From Nematopogon swammerdamellus (taxonomy: Eukaryota; Arthropoda; Insecta; Lepidoptera; Adelidae), in NCBI GenBank assembly GCA_946902875.1, contig OX336353.1, positions 20,845,151 through 20,909,150 on the forward strand: a stretch of DNA of 64,000 bases, read 5' to 3'. The notes beneath the pieces are model-generated. The model worked only from the letters and a program-made list of their open reading frames with translations, was not told the DNA's origin and made no database searches. A program made the position numbers and the translations under genes. Positions within the stretch are counted from its first letter, which is position 1; each line of letters begins with the position of its first letter. Positions 32,863-43,132 of this stretch are shown one piece after another.

Positions 32863-33010
32863 CACCCGACGCAAAAGGAGGGGTGTTATAAGTTTGACGG
32901 CTCCGTCTGTCTGTCTGTCTCTGTGTGTGTCTGTCTGTGGCATCGTAGCTCTCAAATAGATGGACCGATTTGGATGTGTTTTTTTTTATTAGAAAGCTGC
33001 TTTAACCTGG
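32863..33010 (+). mobile_element. Repeat with GTCTGTCTGTGGCATCGTAG
   Basis: Starts AACACCCGACGCAAAAGGAG and carries GTCT/GTGT microsatellites, GGCATCGTAGCTCTCAAATA and GATGGACCGATTTGGATG. A second, shorter copy is at 39133-39270. Confidence 0.55.
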
Positions 33011-33388
33011 ATTGTTCTTAGCTATGTTATTGTCGTTAAGCGTCTCAAAGTTTTATCTCCATTTTACGTTTACCGTTTTATAGAATGCTCACGAAATCAC
33101 GAATGATGAGTGTGGGCACCAGACAACAGACAAAACGAACGAGATATGACCGTGAACGCAAGTTGACTCAACTACTCCACTCCATGGATTATGCAATAGT
33201 GACAATGCCTGCCTACCTACGTAGTCCAGTCTAGTATTGCACCAACACACTACACTATATTACATAATATAATAATACACTATAGTATAGTGTTATGGTT
33301 TATTATTTATTAATTATTATATTCTATTTGACGTGCTTCAGAAACTAATTTCAATCCACGTGAAATTGTAACATCAGAGTTTCATAAT
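33011..33388. other. No gene recognised
   Basis: AT-rich, with TATAGTATAGTG-type repeats near 33280. Confidence 0.4.
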
Positions 33389-33871
33389 AAAAACTATTTA
33401 TAAAAAATATAAAAACCGACTTAAACAAATTATGAAATAAAACCCTTGAGTTGAAGGCGGTGCAAAAGAAGGCTACACAAGAGCACAAAAGGATATCATC
33501 CACTATGTTTTCTTTCACCCATCATTTTTGCTTGCTTTAGCACCGCCTTCAACTCAAGGGTTAGATTTTTTTTATTTCATACATTATTGAAGTCGGTTTT
33601 TATATTTTTTATAAATAGTTTTTTATTTTACAGTTTTTTTAGTAATTTGCTATTAGTGTACGCGGCGGAATAGCGAGGCCGAAGGCCGAGCGATTCCGCC
33701 TCGCATTCCAACCCGATCTTAACCAAATTAAAATGAGACCACCTCAGGGTTATCCTCTTTCAAACAAAAAAAGAATTTTCAAAATCGGCCCATAGTTGAC
33801 GGAGTAATCGCGTAATAAACATAAAAAACATACAGTCGAATTGAGAACCTCCTCCTTTTTTGAAGCCGTTT
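33389..33871 (+). mobile_element. Compact relative of the composite element, without the captured block
   Basis: Contains the short fold-back (33389-33615, stem with GAGTTGAAGGCGGTGC), the GC hairpin (33664-33699) and then ACCACCTCAGGGTTATCC running directly into the terminal module (CATAGTTGACGGAG, GAGAACCTCCTCC). It lacks the SINE, the tandem array and the second unit. It is diverged, so it looks like an old ancestral form. The GC hairpin loop here reads GAA, inverted relative to plus-strand composite copies. Confidence 0.7.
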
Positions 33872-34308
33872 GAAAATATAAACTATTTTATATTAACAGT
33901 CAGACTTGCAAAATTCAAAGTAAGTCTGATGAATACGATTTGTTCAATAGACGGACCGGTTTCCTGTTTGAGTTCAGTATTGTGACTTTCCTTGTGCGCT
34001 AAATCACAACACATCGCAACGTTATCAGTAACAACGTGGCAACCAAACTCACAAAATACACATTTCAAAGAGGATTTATGTCATCCTAAGAAAATATAAA
34101 CACCAGTTAAAATGCTAAAATAAAAACTATAAGAAAATGTTGATTACTCACAAAGATGTTGACCGTTCAGCTAAACGCAATAACTCCAAAAGTCTTCAAA
34201 ACTTATCCAGCTATCACAGATAACACAGTTTTTAAAAAATAATTACAGTCTACAGAATTCAGTTAGTTCAAAATTTGTTTTTATTCATGTCTAATTTACG
34301 CGCTCAAT

Positions 34309-34632
34309 TTGACGTCTGTCAAAAAGTGTAAAATGGTTCGTGCGCGCGAGTCGGCGTCCGATCGGTTTGTGTGGCTGGTGGCGCGCGTCGTCGGCCGGTC
34401 GTCGCGTCGGCTGCGCGGACGCAGCGCGGTCAGACTCGCAAGCAAGTTGTTTGATTACGAGCTACATACGACATTCGTTACATTACTCTACTCGTCCTAC
34501 TACGCGATCGAACGCGAATGTTTATCATCCCAGTTACCAACATTGCGTGGCTGTGTTGCGTGTGCGGCGTCGCTGATTTTCTTGAACGCAAAATGCAGTT
34601 TTGACAGAGTGACAGTCAGACAGGACCACTAG
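34309..34632 (+). other. CpG-rich block with unassigned open frame
   Basis: 34325-34440 is dense in CG (GCGCGCGTCGTCGGCCGGTC). The 107-codon frame is Arg/Ser/Val-rich with no domain or conserved motif that I recognise, and it runs into a SINE-C fragment. It could be a promoter-type CpG block rather than a gene. Confidence 0.25.
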
Positions 34633-34802
34633 TAAAGAGCAAGGGAAGGGACCTACAGCAGTTTGGAACTGTGTAGCAGAAGGTGTAGAGTAGATTCCTA
34701 CACCATCATACGCACGTATATTTTTCAATAAGAAACCGAATTCGAACCTCTTATCCTGAAATCAATAGTCCAAGCCAAGGCCTCGTCGACCACCCGCCGC
34801 TA
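34622..34802 (-). mobile_element. SINE-C, 5' half
   Basis: Minus strand starts GCGGGTGGTCGACGAGG, with decayed boxes, and ends around GTCCCTTCCCTTGCTCTTTA. It joins the CpG-rich block. Confidence 0.6.
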
Positions 34803-35110
34803 AGTATTTGGAACGCGACGCGCTCGGCATTATCCTCCTAAATCCAACATTGAATACCAATTATTTGGTTTATCGTCGGATTTTTAGGAAAGTGACATGT
34901 GACACATCAGAAGACATTTTGTCATGTACTACCTATACATTTTGGAATGTATGTACCTACTTAGGATTGGAAAATAAGTGCTATGTAAACTCTATTCTCT
35001 CGCAGTAGTACTGATGGTAGAGCCCAGTGTGATTTTGTGATCTTCTTTAAAAATAAAATATAAAAAAGTAATACAAATAACTGAAAGAATTAAAACCTAC
35101 CTAACAAAGA

Positions 35111-35265
35111 TTAAATAACTATCAAAAGGGGGTTTTCAAAAGATCCCAGAACACTTGCGGTATTATCCCGCTGGACAGCAAGGCTTACCCTTTGAATGAA
35201 GTAGGCCGTTGATTGCGAGACGCCAGTGGCGTCCACCAGCAAAGGGGCAATTCTCTTTCTGTTTA
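35111..35265 (-). pseudogene. LINE reverse-transcriptase C-terminal remnant (QRDNTASV)
   Basis: Minus strand encodes YFIQRVSLAVQRDNTASVLG then SFENPLLIV. Same tail as 22705-22845 and 24173-24420. It lies back to back with the RTE remnant that follows. Confidence 0.55.
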
Positions 35266-35269
35266 ATAA

Positions 35270-35956
35270 TTGATGATCGAAGTCATGTTCAGCGAACACG
35301 TCGTCCTGGGGCACGTAACAGTTGGAGAGGTGACCCTCGTCGAAGTTGTGCAGAATTATGTCTATCTTGGACAAACCATCCAGCTAGGGAACCACAACTT
35401 TGACAAGGAGGTCAGCAGAAGGATTCAGCTAGGCTGGGCGGCATTTGGGAAACTCCGCCACATCTTTTCATCCTCCATCCCACAGTAATTGTCAAGACGC
35501 AAGCCACAGTCAAGACGAAGGTTTTTTAATCAGTGCATTCTGCCAGTAATGACGTACGGAGCGGAAACCTGGACCCTGACGATGGGCCTGGTCCACAAAT
35601 TTAAAGTCGCTCAGCAAGCTATGGAAAGACCAATACTCGGCATTTCTTTGACCGATAAAATCCGTAATGACGTGACAAGTCAAAGAACTAAGGTAGTCGA
35701 CATTGCTAAGAAAATAAGCAAGCTGAAGTGGCAGTGGGCTGGGCACATCTGTCGTAGACCCGACAATCCGATGGGTTAGACGGGTGCTCGAATGGAGGCC
35801 ACGTACAAGCAAACGTAGCGTGGCTAGGTGGACAGATGACCTAAAAAAGGTAGCCGGGAGTGGATGGATGAGAAGAGCGGAAGACCGCGTATGGTGGCGT
35901 GCCTTGGGAGAGGCCTATGTCCAGCTGTGGACCGATACAGGCTGATGATGATGATC
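35270..35956 (+). pseudogene. RTE-type LINE, C-terminal part of ORF2 with 3' end
   Basis: The plus strand encodes the thumb and tail region of a non-LTR reverse transcriptase: DYVYLGQT-like NYVYLGQTIQ, EVSRRIQLGWAAFGKLRH, FNQCILPVMTYGAETWTLT, KFKVAQQAMER, and KISKLKWQWAGHICRR. It is broken by a stop near 35486, beside a short duplication (CACAG..TCAAGACG.AAG), and by a shift near 35777. After the shift, the WTDDL...KVAG and GEAYVQ motifs continue. It ends in TGATGATGATGAT, the usual RTE-type 3' end. No endonuclease or catalytic reverse-transcriptase motifs are present, so it is a 5'-truncated dead copy. Confidence 0.85.
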
Positions 35957-36888
35957 AATGCGACGCTTCTAATTTGGCGCCTTCGCGCCGCCGCACCGCC
36001 GCCGCCGTCTCTCTAAAGCACAATAAGCAACAATCGTACAATAAAGTTGGGTAGAGTGTAGGTAGAGTTTGAAAACAGCTTTATTAGACGCACCTTTCCA
36101 CACGTGGAAAACACATGCATGTGTAGCTATAAGTTAATCTAGTTTTCACCTTTTTCACTGCTGGCCGGGTTTAGGTAAGGCGAAGTCGCTACTGTCAAGC
36201 GGTCGGGCGGCAGCGGGGGCGGTTGAGGGCGGAGGCGTGCGGTGAGACCACTGTGACTATCGCCTGCGGTCAATTGTTTTGTTAGCAGAGATAGTTGCCT
36301 GACCGCAACCGATGTATGCGAGTGTTTAGAAATTGTATTTACGAAAAAAAAACACAACAAAAAAGTACGAAATTAATAACATAAGTATTATATAAATGTA
36401 ACTTTGGTAAGCAGAGTAGAGTTTTGTTTTTTTTTTCAATATATGTAACACGTAAGGAAAGTAAAAATAATCAAATAAATAAATCAGTTTGTCTAGCAAT
36501 TGTGTACCCAAATACTCATAAAAGTACGTGTAATTATAAGTGTCACCACCGTTCTAAACGACATGCCCACGCAGGCAGACCCTTTCCTACCACTAAAATG
36601 ACTCAGAAATACTTGCACGCTGCTTCTCCACTAACCGCAAACACGGATTCGGTCTAGATGCCGTGCCGGTGCAGCGGTCGGCTGGGCTAGTTTCGGTTTG
36701 TTGTCAGGGGTCACCGCGGAGCGCTGGTGTGGATGGGTGTCAGTCACGTCCTAGCTTGGCCTTCGTCCAGCACATTCCAGAGTGCATTGTTTCTCCACTG
36801 GCGCCAGCGGAAGCGAGGTGAGGACTTCTCTTCGGTATCACAGCTCTAGAAGCTGTCAACTGTTTTCTTTAGAATTCGGTCGATGTGT
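35957..36888. other. No gene recognised
   Basis: CGCCGCCGCACCGCCGCCGC patch at about 35985-36010, then plain sequence. Frames at 36139-36657 have no motif. Confidence 0.4.
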
Positions 36889-37148
36889 GTCAGCCTCGGT
36901 AACTCAGTGGTGCGGCCGGTCTGTCAATCGTGATCATAGCAAACCTGGGCGCGGTCAATACTTGGGTGGGTGACCGCTCGACCGTTGGAGGCTGACCGTG
37001 GTTCGGATTCCACGTAAAACTGTAGGTACCTTCCCCTCTTACCTTACTAGGTGGTAGTTACTATACCGCTGCACTGAATTAAAAGTTGGTCGAAACGGCT
37101 ATGTAAATAGTTCGTGTTTTTGAGTTCAATGTAGCCGGCACGAACCCT
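36889..37148 (+). mobile_element. SINE-A, 5' two thirds, variant head
   Basis: GTCAGCCTCGGTAACTCAGT, GTGATCATAGCAAACCTGGG, CAATACTTGGGTGGGTGACC, GGTTCGGATTCC. Intermediate between the two head subfamilies: the box A side is of the variant type and the box C side is 5S-like. The 3' end is cut at GTAGCCGGCACGAAC. Confidence 0.8.
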
Positions 37149-37257
37149 TTTTGCTCTGTGGTGAAAACCTCGTGTAAATCGATTAAGTACTTTTCGACTT
37201 ATTTATGCTAACATACAATCGCTCTTCTCTCTATCGCTCTCGTCTTGTTTTGTATCG

Positions 37258-37575
37258 TGTGGGGCCGGTACTTTAAAAGAATAGCCCCACTGCATCTCTC
37301 CCCGTATATGTCGTAAAAGGCGACTAAGGGATATGACTCCCTTCTTATATTACTAGGTGGTAGGGTTTAACCCGCCCAGGTTGGTACCACTGCACTAAAT
37401 GAAAGGTCGGTCGAAATGGTATGTAAATAGTTTGTATTTTCCGTCCAGTTCAGTGTAGACGGCACGACCGAAGGGAAGCACTGACGTAGCACCACGTTCA
37501 CCCGGTGTTATGGTCTGACATCACGGATGTTGTAGGTGGTGTAGCCAACCGTGTCAGTTTCCATAAAAAAAAAAA
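37258..37575 (+). mobile_element. Chimeric element: family-B end fused to SINE-A body (copy 2)
   Basis: Starts GTGGGGCCGGTACTTTAAAA, then TCTCTCCCCGTATATGTCGT, and joins the SINE-A body at CTTCTTATATTACTAGGTGG exactly as at 8140-8462. Ends GTGTCAGTTTCCATAAAAAA. Confidence 0.75.
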
Positions 37576-37936
37576 TCGCATAGGTACCTATGTCTTTACA
37601 GATTTTCCGCTATATTAGTTAAGGATGTATTTAATGAAGTGTATTTGTACAATTTGAAGTACACATTTAAATATAGTCAGTATTCAATAGTTGTACTTAT
37701 TATGTAAGTAGGAGTATATTGTATGTTTGTACGCGTGCTTGTATTTAGATCTCGTCACCTGACATGAATATAAATTTTGATCTGATGGGAGACAAGTAGG
37801 TATGTACCCACTCACAGGTTCCAACGCAACGTGACTTCGCAAGAGTACTCGTATATTATGCATGCCTAGGTTTTTTCTTATTGAAAGTTCGACATTTGGC
37901 GCCGCTCCTCCCATAAGGTGTATAACGACGCACATT

Positions 37937-38012
37937 GACATTCGGCCGTATGCGGGGGTTGCGATTGCGATGCCGGCCTCACAGGTGCCTATTCACGCCC
38001 CTCTTGAAGGAC
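37937..38012 (+). repeat. Repeat fragment shared with 50065-50145 (inverted)
   Basis: GTATGCGGGGGTTGCGATTG and CACAGGTGCCTATTCACGCC match the reverse complement of 50065-50145. Probably a LINE-derived piece; family not identified. Confidence 0.45.
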
Positions 38013-38120
38013 CTACGTATACTTAATATACATGTAATTAGATTTTTTAAATATCAACAACAACGAAACAATTTAGAAGTCCAAGAGTTGTATATGGATA
38101 GGAATCCGTCTGTTGAATAA

Positions 38121-38412
38121 ATATTATGTATTAGATTTTGCCCGCGACTTCGTCCGCGTCGATTTTAAAAAAAGAACAGAATTCGAAATTGATGTTTTCT
38201 ATGTGACGTTGATAGCCTTTTGTTTTTCTTGTCTTTTATTTTCTCTCTCTCCCGTCCATACTATACTTTATTTGATACTGCTGATCCCTAAGGCTATTTA
38301 GCGTGATGGTATATAGCCTATATGTTATTCTGATGTATTGCGTTAAAGAGGACAAAAGATTCATACATCCATTCATCCTCACAAACTTTCGCGTTTATAA
38401 TATTAGTAGGAT
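38121..38412 (+). mobile_element. LINE/SINE 3'-end remnant (CCCGCGACTTCGTCCGCGT)
   Basis: Starts TTTTGCCCGCGACTTCGTCC and ends TTTATAATATTAGTAGGAT, a common lepidopteran repeat ending. No coding remains. Confidence 0.6.
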
Positions 38413-39132
38413 TAATTATTAATATGTATAACATTAAAATTAAAATGTGCGAATAAATCGGCCTGTTTATTCGCGGCTTCCAAGAGACTCCGCCACACTC
38501 GTCTCTACCATTTGTCTCTACCTAAACGGCGCACCACAGGTGGTTTCTCTCAATAGATTTTGTAAAAGTTTTGAGATATGTCTTTTACTCGTCTATCGTA
38601 TTCCGATACAAGATTAATTAAGATGAATTCAGCAAGTACTCGTACTTACCTAATCGCGATTTCTTTCAAATGTATTTGTTTATGTAGAGCAGGAAGCGTT
38701 GAGACTGGGGGTGGCTTGGTAGCTCGGTGGCTCGGTGATGGCGCGTGGCGCGTGGCGCAAGGATCGGCGGAAGACAGCGAGTGGGCAGTCAAGTGGTGTT
38801 TATATCGAAGTAATATGTAATTGGCGAGTCGTCACACTAGACAAGATTTAGATAATCTCGTGCAGTAGGTACGTGCGTACTCATACGCGACGTGAATTTC
38901 AAATTCCATCTGAGAAGTAAAATAGTTGCTACGCCGAGATTGCTCAATACTCTGTAAATAAAAGATACATTCGAAAGTTAGGTAAATCTAATTTATTTAT
39001 AAAATAATTCGGCTTGCGATAATCTGAAACGCCTAAAATTTTTCTTACATGATTTTTAGCAAAATTTAAAATTCAAAATAAAACTACGCTGTGTATTAAC
39101 GCAACAAATCTAGGTTATTTAGTGTAGATAGG

Positions 39133-39270
39133 AAAGTTTTTGACATTTTGAACCTGTCTGTCTGTGGCATCGTAGCCCCCAAACGGATGAACCAATTTGG
39201 ATGCAGTTTTTTTTTTATTGAAAAGCTAGTTTAATCGGGATGGTTGTTAGCTAGGTTTGTAATCAAATAA
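39133..39270 (+). mobile_element. Repeat with GTCTGTCTGTGGCATCGTAG, second copy
   Basis: CCTGTCTGTCTGTGGCATCG, GATGAACCAATTTGGATGCA and AAGCTAGTTTAATCGGGATG parallel the copy at 32863-33010. Confidence 0.55.
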
Positions 39271-39509
39271 TCAAGTAATTATGTAATCAAAAATTTTAAT
39301 GTCTTAAAAAGTGGACCGATTTGAATGCAGTTTTTTAAAAAAGCTTGAAATAAAAGTTTAATTTGTAATTAAACTTTTTTTAAATAGATACTAGATTTAT
39401 TCTGATTCAATCTTATGTTCAATTTCTTTTTGAACTAATGCCATTATTTTATTTGTTTGAAGATTCAGATTTAGAGTGTAGCTAGATGCTGATTACTGAC
39501 TCATATTAT

Positions 39510-39566
39510 TCTTCTCATTGGAAATACCAAACATAGGTATATATTTGGTATTTTCAATGAGAAGAT
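39510..39566. repeat. Short palindrome
   Basis: CTTCTCATTGGAAATACCAA is mirrored by TTTGGTATTTTCAATGAGAAG across a CATAGGTATATA centre. No flanking duplication seen. Confidence 0.7.
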
Positions 39567-39719
39567 TGATGTTCGTTCACGTCGTTAATACGTAACGCGC
39601 GCGCGCATACACTCGGCGCGGTAGAAGTGCTCGTAAAATTTTGCTTGATCCAACAGAGTAGGAGTTATTGTTTTATGTAAGCACATAGCACACTTACACA
39701 CTTCTAGAACTTTTTATAG

Positions 39720-39932
39720 CCTGATTATTTAAAGAAAGCGATTGAAAATGGCGGCGCTCCTATTTGCCTCTCGCTCACACAGTGTTGCCGTCTAAAGAAA
39801 ATAAAGCAATTGTTCCAAGAAAAACATTTGCAAATAAAAAATATACTGTGCAAAAAAAAAAAACAATTGCATGCCGACTGTATACAGCTGTAAAACGCCG
39901 CCATTTTCAATATCTTTCTTTAAATAATCAGG
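39720..39932. mobile_element. MITE with 37-bp terminal inverted repeats
   Basis: Left end CCTGATTATTTAAAGAAAGC then GATTGAAAATGGCGGCG. The right end reverse-complements to the same sequence with two differences (35 of 37). TTATA occurs just outside both ends and may be the target duplication, offset by one base. The 140-bp interior has no coding capacity. Confidence 0.75.
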
Positions 39933-40249
39933 TTATACTATTACACACACATGCTAGTTAGTGTGACCTAGTTCTAGAATTTGTTCTTGGAGCTCATGTT
40001 CCATTAGGTATTGCTCGACATAAATAAAAATTCGTTTGACGAACCATACATGCATTATTATTGCCAATCTGAATTTGGTCGGTTAGAAGGGAGAGAGTAA
40101 TCCTTGTAGACTGCAGAGACTTCCGCTCGGAGACTAGGAGAGCATAAACTACCGCGAGGCCTTCCTGACCTCCTGTTTCCAGACCATCAATCAAACCTAA
40201 CACTATCTATGGCCAAGTCACACGAAGGCAGTTTACCTACCTATAAGAG

Positions 40250-40628
40250 GCGGGTGGCCGAGTGGTTTGGGCATCGGCTTCTCATGCGAGAGGTCCGCGG
40301 TTCGAATCCGGCCGGCGTGTACCAATGAGTTTTTTTCTCACGAAAAAATGTATCTACACCTGCTGCTTCACCGTTCGGAACCGGTGTAAAACTGTAGGTT
40401 CCTTCCCTTGCCTCTTACTCGGTGGTAGGCTCAAATTGCAGCCGATTGGGTTGTTACCACCGTACTGGATGTAAGATGGCCGCATAGCAGCCTTGGTTGT
40501 GTTCTCCTCTAGTCTAGTATAGCCAGCAATCCAGGGAAGTCACCGCTACCTTCTGGGAGGTGATATTGGCTGGTCGGAGCATGCGCTTTGGCCCCTACGA
40601 CTCAGCCACCCATACCGGATTACATAAA
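40250..40628 (+). mobile_element. SINE-C (tRNA-derived), full length and best preserved
   Basis: Head GCGGGTGGCCGAGTGGTTTG then GTCCGCGGTTCGAATCC: intact A and B boxes of a Leu/Ser-type tRNA. The body carries the tract ACCTTCCTTCCCTTGCC-like GGTTCCTTCCCTTGCCTC, and it ends ACCCATACCGGATTACATAA. A free-standing tRNA gene is rejected because the sequence continues into the SINE body seen at 32371-32741. Confidence 0.85.
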
Positions 40629-40739
40629 TAACATTATAGATGTGAATGCGTCAGTTGAATAATTATTATGTGTTAATTTTGTAAAATTAATGTTAAAAGG
40701 TGCGAATAAATCTCTCCTGTTGTCAGGTTTCCAAGAGAG

Positions 40740-40949
40740 CCACCGCACTGAATGAAACGTCGCGTCGGTCGAAATATCGATGGGTCGAAATGGCTATGTA
40801 AATAGTTTGTGTTTTCCGTCCAGTTCAGTGTAGCCGACATCAAATGAAGGAAATCACTGACATGGCACCTAGTTCACCCGGTGTTATGGGCTGACATTCC
40901 AGATGTTGTAGGTGATGTAGCCAACCGTGTCAGTTTCCATAAAAAAAAC
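40740..40949 (+). mobile_element. SINE-A, 3' half
   Basis: ACCGCACTGAATGAAACGTC with a small internal duplication (GGTCGAAATATCGATGGGTC), then body and tail GTGTCAGTTTCCATAAAAAA. Confidence 0.75.
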
Positions 40950-41040
40950 ATTAAATTTACTTAGATTTCACAACTTTTTATGTCCACGCAGTTATGGCGT
41001 TTAGTAAACGTTTTTGGTGAAAAATTTACAAAATAAATAG

Positions 41041-41166
41041 TATGGAACCTGACACTATTTTCTTCATACAACAACCAGTGAAGTCACAGCCCCTTGCACC
41101 TTTTGCCTGTCGGAGCTAGGTGCCAGCCATGTCAACCATTCTCTTTGCTCGTGTCGCTGCCTACAC
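41041..41166 (-). mobile_element. SINE-A-like degenerate 3' fragment
   Basis: TATGGAACCTGACACTATTT, GAGCTAGGTGCCAGCCATG and a CCTACACG end are recognisable, but the middle differs strongly. Possibly a distant relative. Confidence 0.4.
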
Positions 41167-41424
41167 GTGTAAATATGATAATAATATGCACTCTGCAATG
41201 AATTGCCAACAAATTTAAATAACATATACTTGTATCTCTGTACGATTGAGATGTTATTACCTAAAGGTTATCAAATGCATAATGCGTGACAGTTGCATTG
41301 ATAATTTGATATCTTTATCAATTTTCTATACTATGCACAATGCACATATTGTGTGAAGCGTAATTAGCGGCTCTGAGTATCTCCGCGAAACCGGACGGGT
41401 GAGCCGAGGCTTGTTTGTGTGCGT

Positions 41425-41880
41425 CTGTTGTGCCTTGCAGATATGTGCGGCTTGTGGCGGCTTGCGGCGGCTTGTTGTGGCTACTTACACACTGTTGCAA
41501 CATCCGTCACCCATTGGCTATACAAGTCTAGAAGCAGCTCGATCCGTCACCTTCTTCAGTGCATGCATTCTTGTTTAATTAAACTGGCAAGCCCGCTTGC
41601 TCCAGGATTTATTGGGCGTTTATTGGGAAGTCAGCTGATCTTGCACCGTCGACAGTTACAAAAATTGATCGGCCCCCAAGAAGCTGGCGACCCTATGGTG
41701 AAAATATGGAACGGTCTTCCGGCGAGTGTGTTCCCCACCACCTATAACCTGGGAATCTTCAAAAGGCGTGTTAATAAATTAGACAACAACCTCTTTGTCC
41801 GCCTTGTAGCTGGCATGGCGCCTCTCTGAGCGTGGTTTCGCGAGGAGTGGGGTTATTGGCTGTGTCTTAATCGTTCTTTG
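41425..41880 (+). pseudogene. Non-LTR reverse-transcriptase C-terminal remnant
   Basis: The frame ending at 41829 contains IWNGLPASVFPTTYNLGIFK and RRVNKLDNNLF, typical of the tail of CR1/Jockey-group LINE proteins (WNxLPxxVFPxxYNL.xFKRRV). It is followed by GTGGTTTCGCGAGGAGTGG, the family 3' end. A 5'-truncated copy without catalytic motifs; related to 51612-51955. Confidence 0.7.
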
Positions 41881-41959
41881 AACTTTTGGGCACAGCCACC
41901 CGTGCCGGTAGCCTATAAAAATAAAAAAAAGGATAGTCCCCCTACCTACTCCGGCATGT

Positions 41960-42117
41960 TTTTTTTTATGGCAACTGATACGCTTGGCTACATCACCTAC
42001 AACATCCGTAATGTCAGCCCATAACACCGGGTGAACTTGGTGCCACGTCAGTGCTTTCCTTCGGTCGTGCCGGCTACACTGAACTGGACGGAAAACATAA
42101 ACTATTATTACATAGCC
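41960..42117 (-). mobile_element. SINE-A, 3' half
   Basis: Minus strand CTGGACGGAAAACATAAACT-side body to tail TATCAGTTGCCATAAAAAAA. Cut at CATAGCC. Confidence 0.75.
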
Positions 42118-42134
42118 TGTTATACTAACGATTG

Positions 42135-42484
42135 TTTTTAGGGTTCCGCATCCGTCGTACGGTACCCTATTACTAAGCCTACGCCGTCTGTCTGTCTGTC
42201 TGTCCGAGGGCTGTATCTCTTGAACCGTAACAGGTATGCTCGTTGAAATTTTCACAGAATATGTGTTATTATGACCGATATAACAACAAATAATAAAAAT
42301 AAGAAAAAGTAAAAAATTCACGGGGCTCCTCATACAAGCAACTAAAAAGTGTATATGCGCCATCTACCTAAAAGATTATAAAGCATTTTAACTAATACAT
42401 AGATGGCGTGAGTGGCGCTGACCGTGACATGGCGATACGGAACCCTCGGTGCGCGAGTTCGACACACACATGGCCGGTTTTTTG
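42135..42484 (-). mobile_element. CGGCCAAGTG-family element
   Basis: Plus strand starts TTTTTAGGGTTCCGCATCCG, then GTCTGTCTGTCTGTCTGTCC, and ends ACGGAACCCTCGGTGCGCGA with CATGGCCGGTTTTTTG. Complete at both ends and diverged. Confidence 0.7.
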
Positions 42485-42831
42485 TTAAATGTTTCCCTAC
42501 AAACAGTCCCATGCAGTGGTCCCATGGTATGGGAAAATTGTGTTTCATAACATTTCTTTGAAAGCCGGCTGAAGGGCGCAAGTTGCACTGTAAATTAATG
42601 AAATGAAATGTCTTGTGATGACCTTTTCTTAGGTATGCCGACCGAGTACCGCGTACGAGACACTACTGGCGCTAAAGTGGGTGAGACGCTGAGTCAAGGC
42701 ATTTGCGATCGCCATTCAACCGTACTCAATGCAGCGCAGTGTGATGGGATAACTCTACTAACATCTATATGTGTGTTCGATGATTATTTTTATAAATTAA
42801 TAGTTTATTGTTTTAGGTACCAATAGATAGC

Positions 42832-43132
42832 CCACTCTATCTCTCCCCGTGCATGTCGTAAAAGGCGAATAAGGAATAAGGACCAGATGCCGTGCTAAAA
42901 GGCGACAAGATAGCCACATCTCACCTTGGCTCGGTCCTACCTCCGAGTCATGCACCTGCTACATGAGGGGTCTTCGTGCCTCACTTGCTGCTTGATAGTT
43001 ATCTTGTCCGAATTCTTTGCTAAACGTGGTGGTCGGTGTTGTGCTGTATTTACAAGAGTCCTTGCAGCACAACACGGATTACTCTGCTTGCCCCGATTGT
43101 CGAGATACAGTGTGTGGTATGTATACATCGGT
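42832..43132 (-). mobile_element. Family-B element
   Basis: CTATCTCTCCCCGTGCATGT to GATACAGTGTGTGGTATGTA, with the hairpin GTCGGTGTTGTGCTG / CAGCACAACACGG. The GGCCCCACACGG end is missing. Confidence 0.7.

Noticed and set aside
40250..40319. tRNA-Leu/Ser gene
   Set aside because: The A and B boxes are intact, but the sequence continues into a body shared with 32371-32741, and no proper anticodon and acceptor stems are evident. It is a tRNA-derived SINE head.
41779..42363. 194-codon minus-strand open frame
   Set aside because: It crosses SINE-A, CGGCCAAGTG-family and LINE 3'-end sequence. Its peptide is repeat-derived (DRQTDRRRRLSNRVPY), so it is not a gene.
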